NCBI RefSeq assembly: GCF_002192455.1
Contig: NZ_CP021744.1
Span: 496,001 to 560,000 of the forward strand
Reading direction: 5' to 3'
Origin: Streptomyces albireticuli
GTDB lineage: Bacteria > Actinomycetota > Actinomycetes > Streptomycetales > Streptomycetaceae
DNA length: 64,000 nt
The notes below the pieces were generated by a model that saw only the letters and a list, made by a program, of their open reading frames with translations, did not search any database and was not told where the DNA came from. The position numbers and the translations under genes are program-made. Positions 60,307 to 64,000 of the stretch are shown in pieces (the stretch's first letter is position 1; every line of letters starts with the position of its first letter).

Positions 60307-63258
60307 GTGACCGACACCGCATCCGACGCCCCCGGCCGCGCGCCGGTGGCGGCCCCCGGACGACCGCGGCTCCTCTTCTCCGTGCTCGGGCCCGTGCGGG
60401 CCCGGCGCGGTGCGGAGCTCCTCCACACCGGTTCGCCCCAGCAGCGCGCGCTCCTGGCCGCGCTGCTGCTGCGCGGCGGCCGCACCGCCACCGCGGCGGA
60501 ACTCGTGGACGCACTGTGGGGCGAGGAACCACCCCACGCCGCCCTCGCCGCACTGCGCACCTACGCCTCACGACTGCGCAAGGTCTTCGGCCCCGACGCC
60601 GACGCCCTCGTCAGCGAATCCGGCGGCTACGCGATACGCGTCGGCGAAGGCTGCCTCGACACCGACCGGGCCGAACACCTCGCCACCGACGCGGAAAAAG
60701 CCCGCGCCACCGGCGACCGCCCCCGCGCCCGCGACCTCATCAACGAAGCCCTCGACCTCTGGGACGGCGAACCCCTGGCCGGACTCCCCGGCCCCTTCGC
60801 CGAAACCCAGCGCACCCGCCTCGAGGAATGGCGCCTCACCCTCCTCGAATCCCGCCTCGACCTCGATCTGGAGGTCGGCGCCCACGCCGAGGCCGTCTCC
60901 GAACTCACCGCCCTCACCGCCGCCCACCCCCTGCGCGAACGCCTCCGCGAACTCCTCATGCTCGCCCTCTACCGCAGCGGCCGCCAAGCCGAAGCCCTCG
61001 CCGTCTACGCCGACACCCGCCGCCTCCTCGCCGACGAACTCGGCGTCGACCCCTGCCCCGAACTCTCCGAACTCCAGCAGCGCATCCTCCAGGCGGACAC
61101 CGACCTGGCTGCCGTACCGGACCCCTCCCAGGGCCACGCCTGCCCCTTCGTACGGCCCGCCCAGCTGCCCGCGCGCGTCGCGCACTTCACCGGCCGCGCC
61201 GGCCTGGCGGCCGGGCTCCGGGCGCAGCTGACCGGCCCGCGCGGCGGCGCGCCCGCGGTTTCGGCCATCGCCGGGATCGGCGGCGTCGGCAAGACGAGCC
61301 TCGCCGTCCACGTGGCCCACGCCGTCCGGCACCACTTCCCGGACGGCCAGCTCTACGCCGACCTCCAGGGCGGCGGGCCCGGCCCGGCGGAACCCGACGC
61401 GGTGCTCGGCGCGTTCCTGCGCGCCATGGGCACGGCCGACTCCGCGATCCCCGGGAACGCGGAGGAGCGCGCGGCGCTCTACCGCTCCTTCCTCGCGGAC
61501 CGCCGCGTGCTCGTCGTGCTCGACAACGCCCGCGACGCCGCCCAGGTCCGTCCCCTGCTCCCCGGGGCGGAGGGGTGCGCGGCGCTCGTCACCAGCCGGG
61601 TCCGCCTGTTCGACCTGGAGAACGTCCGCCTCGTCGACCTCGACGTGATGGACCCCGGCGAGGCGCTCGCCCTCTTCACCGGCATCGTCGGCGCGGAACG
61701 GGTGGGTGTGGAGCGCGAGGCGGCCCTGGACACCGTCGCCGCCTGCGGCTTCCTGCCCCTGGCGCTGCGCATCGCCGCCTCCCGGCTGGCGGCCCGCCCC
61801 ACGTGGACCGTCGCCCACCTCGCCCGGAGACTCGCCGACGAGCGCCGCCGCCTCGACGAACTCCACGCCGGCGACCTGGCCGTGGAGGCCACCTTCGACC
61901 TGGGCTACCACCACCTCGAACACGGGCAGGCCCGCGCCTTCCGGCTCCTGGGCCTGCCGGACGGGCCCGACCTCTCCCTCCCCGCCGCGGCCGCCCTCCT
62001 GGACCTGGACCCCGACGCGGCCGAGGACGTCCTGGAGTCGCTCGTCGACACCTCGCTGCTGGAATCCACCACCCCGGGCCGCTACCGCCTCCACGACCTC
62101 CTGCGCCTCTACGCGCGCGCCCGCGCCGAACGGGAGGAGCCGCCCGCCGAGCGCGACGCCGCCATGTCCCGGCTCCTCGACTTCTACCTGGCCACGGCCG
62201 CGCGGGCCTACGCCGTGGACCGGCCGGGCGACCGGCTCGGCACCCACCTGGAACCGGTCCCGGTGCCCGGCCTCACCTTCCCCGGCAGCCGTGCGGCGAC
62301 CGACTGGCTCCTCACCGAGGTCTCCTGCCTCCTGGCCTGTGTCCGGCAGCAGGCGTCCGGCGACACCCTGCGGCGCTCCGTCGACCTGCTGTTCGTGGTG
62401 AAGGACCTGGCCGAGAACGGCATGGGGCGCAGGCTGTACGGGCAAGTGGCCGCCGCCGTCCTGACCGCCGCCCGGGACACCGGCGACCCGCGGGCCGAGG
62501 GCCGCGCGCACACGATCCTGGCCTACCACCACGGCCTGACCGCGCGGTTCGCCCGGGCCGAGGAGCACGCCCGGCAGGCCGTGCGCCTGGGGACCGTCAC
62601 CGCGGACCCGCTGGCCCTCTGCCAGGCGTCGAACCTCCGTGGCTCCCTCGCCACATGGCTGAAGCGCCCCGAGGAGGCGGAGCGGCACCTCGCGACGGCG
62701 CTGAGGGGGTTCCGCGCCGACGGGAACCTCCCGGGCGAGGCCAGCGCCCTCAGCAACCTCTCCCGCGCGCACCTGGACATGGGCCGCCCGGCCCTCGCGG
62801 CGGAGCTCGCCGGGCGGGCGCTCGCCCGCTACGAGGCCGCGGGACCGTCCTGGCGGCGGGCCAACGCCCTCTACGCCTACGGCATCGCCCTGACCGAGAG
62901 CGGCCGCCCGGAGGAGGCCGTGCGGAGTCTCGCCGACGCGCTCGCGGTCTTCCAGGCGGGCCGGCAGCGCTGGTGGGAGGGGATGACGGCCTGGCGCCTC
63001 ACCGTCGCGCAGCTCGCGGCCGGCGACCCGGCCGCGGCGGCCCGCCACGCCGACCTCGCCCTGACCGTCCTCCGCGACCTGGGCGACGACCTGCGGAGCG
63101 CCCACGTCCTGACGCTGCTGGGCCGCGCGCTCGCGCGGATCGGGCAGGAGGGGCGGGCACGGGCGTGCTGGCGGGACGCGCTCGCCGCGTACGAGCGGCT
63201 GGGCGCGGCGGAACGGTCGGAGGTCCGGGAGCTGCTGGCGGAGCGGTCCTCGCGATGA
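60307..63258 (+). CDS. SARP-type pathway regulator (AfsR/SARP family: BTAD, NB-ARC and TPR)
   Basis: A 983-residue protein from GTG 60307. Residues about 20-110 are an OmpR-type winged helix (LLFSVLGPVRARRGAEL, ALLLRGGRTATAAELVDALWG). The BTAD activation domain (about 115-265) ends AVYADTRRLLADELGVDPCPEL. An NB-ARC ATPase follows with AGIGGVGKTSLAVHVAH (about residue 325), VLVVLDNARDA, LVTSRVR and LPLALRIAASRL. The C-terminal third is TPR-like repeats. These large SARPs activate antibiotic or developmental genes; the O-methyltransferase is the nearest candidate target. In-frame codons upstream of 60307 are ignored. Confidence 0.93.
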   Translation: MTDTASDAPGRAPVAAPGRPRLLFSVLGPVRARRGAELLHTGSPQQRALLAALLLRGGRTATAAELVDALWGEEPPHAALAALRTYASRLRKVFGPDADALVSESGGYAIRVGEGCLDTDRAEHLATDAEKARATGDRPRARDLINEALDLWDGEPLAGLPGPFAETQRTRLEEWRLTLLESRLDLDLEVGAHAEAVSELTALTAAHPLRERLRELLMLALYRSGRQAEALAVYADTRRLLADELGVDPCPELSELQQRILQADTDLAAVPDPSQGHACPFVRPAQLPARVAHFTGRAGLAAGLRAQLTGPRGGAPAVSAIAGIGGVGKTSLAVHVAHAVRHHFPDGQLYADLQGGGPGPAEPDAVLGAFLRAMGTADSAIPGNAEERAALYRSFLADRRVLVVLDNARDAAQVRPLLPGAEGCAALVTSRVRLFDLENVRLVDLDVMDPGEALALFTGIVGAERVGVEREAALDTVAACGFLPLALRIAASRLAARPTWTVAHLARRLADERRRLDELHAGDLAVEATFDLGYHHLEHGQARAFRLLGLPDGPDLSLPAAAALLDLDPDAAEDVLESLVDTSLLESTTPGRYRLHDLLRLYARARAEREEPPAERDAAMSRLLDFYLATAARAYAVDRPGDRLGTHLEPVPVPGLTFPGSRAATDWLLTEVSCLLACVRQQASGDTLRRSVDLLFVVKDLAENGMGRRLYGQVAAAVLTAARDTGDPRAEGRAHTILAYHHGLTARFARAEEHARQAVRLGTVTADPLALCQASNLRGSLATWLKRPEEAERHLATALRGFRADGNLPGEASALSNLSRAHLDMGRPALAAELAGRALARYEAAGPSWRRANALYAYGIALTESGRPEEAVRSLADALAVFQAGRQRWWEGMTAWRLTVAQLAAGDPAAAARHADLALTVLRDLGDDLRSAHVLTLLGRALARIGQEGRARACWRDALAAYERLGAAERSEVRELLAERSSR

Positions 63259-63301
63259 CCGCGGCGGACCGCCCTGACCGCCCTGACCGCCCTCGTCCGC
63301 A

Positions 63302-63400
63302 ACCCGCGCGGGCACCGGCGTCTCCTTGCGGGCGGAGCTGACCGACACCGACGGCAACACCCTCACGCAGACCGTCACCGACGCGTACCGCACCCGGTGA
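63302..63400 (+). pseudogene. C-terminal remnant of an S8 (subtilisin-like) peptidase
   Basis: The frame reads TRAGTGVSLRAELTD, then TDGNTLTQTVTDAYRTR and a stop. Streptomyces subtilases typically end VSLRxxATDxxGNxVxQTVxxAYxxx. No catalytic domain precedes it: the upstream 40 bases are a short CCCTGACCG repeat next to the SARP stop. It is a leftover 3' end. Confidence 0.45.
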
Positions 63401-63588
63401 CCCGCGGGTGAACGGCGCCCGGGGACCGGCCTTCCCCGGCCGTGCCCCGGGCCCCGGCACCGACTGAGGGCCCGTCAGCGGGATGTCAGGCAGGCTTCAC
63501 ACCGCCCTGCCAGTATCGGTCCCTACCGGGCGGCCGCGGCCGACGCCCCGGCAGCCGTTCGTGTGTCGCCGAATCACCAGGAGCGGAC

Positions 63589-64000
63589 ATGGCTGTCAGA
63601 CGTGAAAGACACGGAACCCGCGCACCGGGCCGGCGCGTCCGCCGGGCCGCGGTCGTCGCCGCCGTGGCGGGGGGCGCGGTGCTGCCGGTCGTACCCCCCG
63701 CCTCCACGGCCTCCGGGGCCGCCGCCGGGCCCGTGGCCGCCGACACCTGCCAGGTCCGGCCCGACGCGCGGCACACCGACTGGACCCCGATGAACTTCCT
63801 CGGCGACGTGGTGTGCCCGCACAACCTCGTCAACACCCGGGTCCAGTCGACGACCCAGAGCCCCGTCAACGGGCGGATGGCCTTCTCGCCGAGCTGGTTC
63901 GTGTGCTGGAAGCCAGGGACCCCGCAGCAGGGCAGTGACATCTGGTACTACACGCAGGCCGACAGCGTCTCCGGCAACAAGCGCACGAAGGGCTGGGGTT
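63589..64000 (+). CDS. Exported protein, 3' part outside window
   Basis: 137 codons are present before the right edge. ATG 63589 has CAGGAG six bases upstream. The basic N-region with RRVRRAAVVAAVAGGAVLP is a signal peptide that may use the Tat route, cut around TASGAAAG. The mature part has several cysteines (ADTCQVRP, DVVCPHN, WFVCWKPG), and Trp/Tyr-rich segments (SDIWYYTQAD). It is probably a small secreted domain stabilised by disulfides. No family recognised. Confidence 0.75.
   Translation, partial: MAVRRERHGTRAPGRRVRRAAVVAAVAGGAVLPVVPPASTASGAAAGPVAADTCQVRPDARHTDWTPMNFLGDVVCPHNLVNTRVQSTTQSPVNGRMAFSPSWFVCWKPGTPQQGSDIWYYTQADSVSGNKRTKGWG

Noticed and set aside
60225..63341. A 1038-codon frame overlapping the SARP gene on the same strand
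   Set aside because: Arg/Pro-rich out-of-frame shadow; the SARP frame shows DNA-binding, BTAD and NB-ARC motifs.

Overview
The window is very GC-rich, densely coded actinobacterial DNA. GTG starts, ATGA/GTGA gene overlaps, SARP and ECF regulators, Tat-type exported proteins and a contractile injection system (CIS) of the cytoplasmic actinobacterial kind all point to Streptomyces or a close relative. I see no rRNA, tRNA or CRISPR array.

1-14801 (minus strand): the promoter-proximal part of a CIS operon. In transcription order it holds sheath, inner tube, a Cys-motif baseplate-chaperone-like protein, a disordered linker protein, a DUF4255 cap/terminator, an AAA+ ATPase, a small protein, a giant DUF4157 (eCIS core) protein of 2042 residues, an unrecognised 227-residue protein, and the start of a CIS tube/LysM-type adaptor cut by the left edge. 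Most junctions overlap or nearly touch, so the genes are probably translationally coupled. The C-terminus of the DUF4157 protein carries a motif like DNA/RNA non-specific nuclease toxins. The gene just downstream is therefore a candidate immunity protein. This is the most interesting system here.

14802-28700: a mosaic. It contains the CIS upstream region, a 59-codon ORF, an SDR, a DHQ-synthase-like pseudoenzyme without its metal ligands, a degraded NRPS-oxidase-like remnant, and a small membrane protein plus winged-helix regulator behind a tandem palindromic operator. A PapA-type acyltransferase, two inverted MITE-like repeats flanking a membrane protein, a GMC oxidoreductase, an RNase HI with a zinc-ribbon-like tail and a TTC38-type TPR protein follow.

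28971-45200: a Baeyer-Villiger-type monooxygenase, a MerR regulator, two alpha/beta hydrolases, a Tat-type exported small protein, two methyltransferases, and a TetR/DUF4166/SRPBCC operon with two TetR-like operators. Then come an ECF42 sigma factor with its DGPF partner, a divergent Lrp/AzlCD locus with leaderless-type promoters, a LysE exporter, an S33 tripeptidyl-aminopeptidase-like exoenzyme and a MazG-like protein.

45252-64000: a GntR-MFS-SGNH hydrolase operon, an FAD monooxygenase/TetR pair around a duplicated operator, Nudix, MepB and AraC genes, a frameshifted quinone oxidoreductase, panD, an ABC exporter behind a MerR-type promoter, a cupin, an amidase-domain exoprotein, an O-methyltransferase with an upstream iron-box-like site, an AfsR-like SARP regulator, a subtilase tail remnant and a truncated exported protein.

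Three otherwise intact genes (near 22790, 39585 and 53545) each look one base out of frame. This could be sequencing error in GC runs or real decay, and raw reads would decide it.
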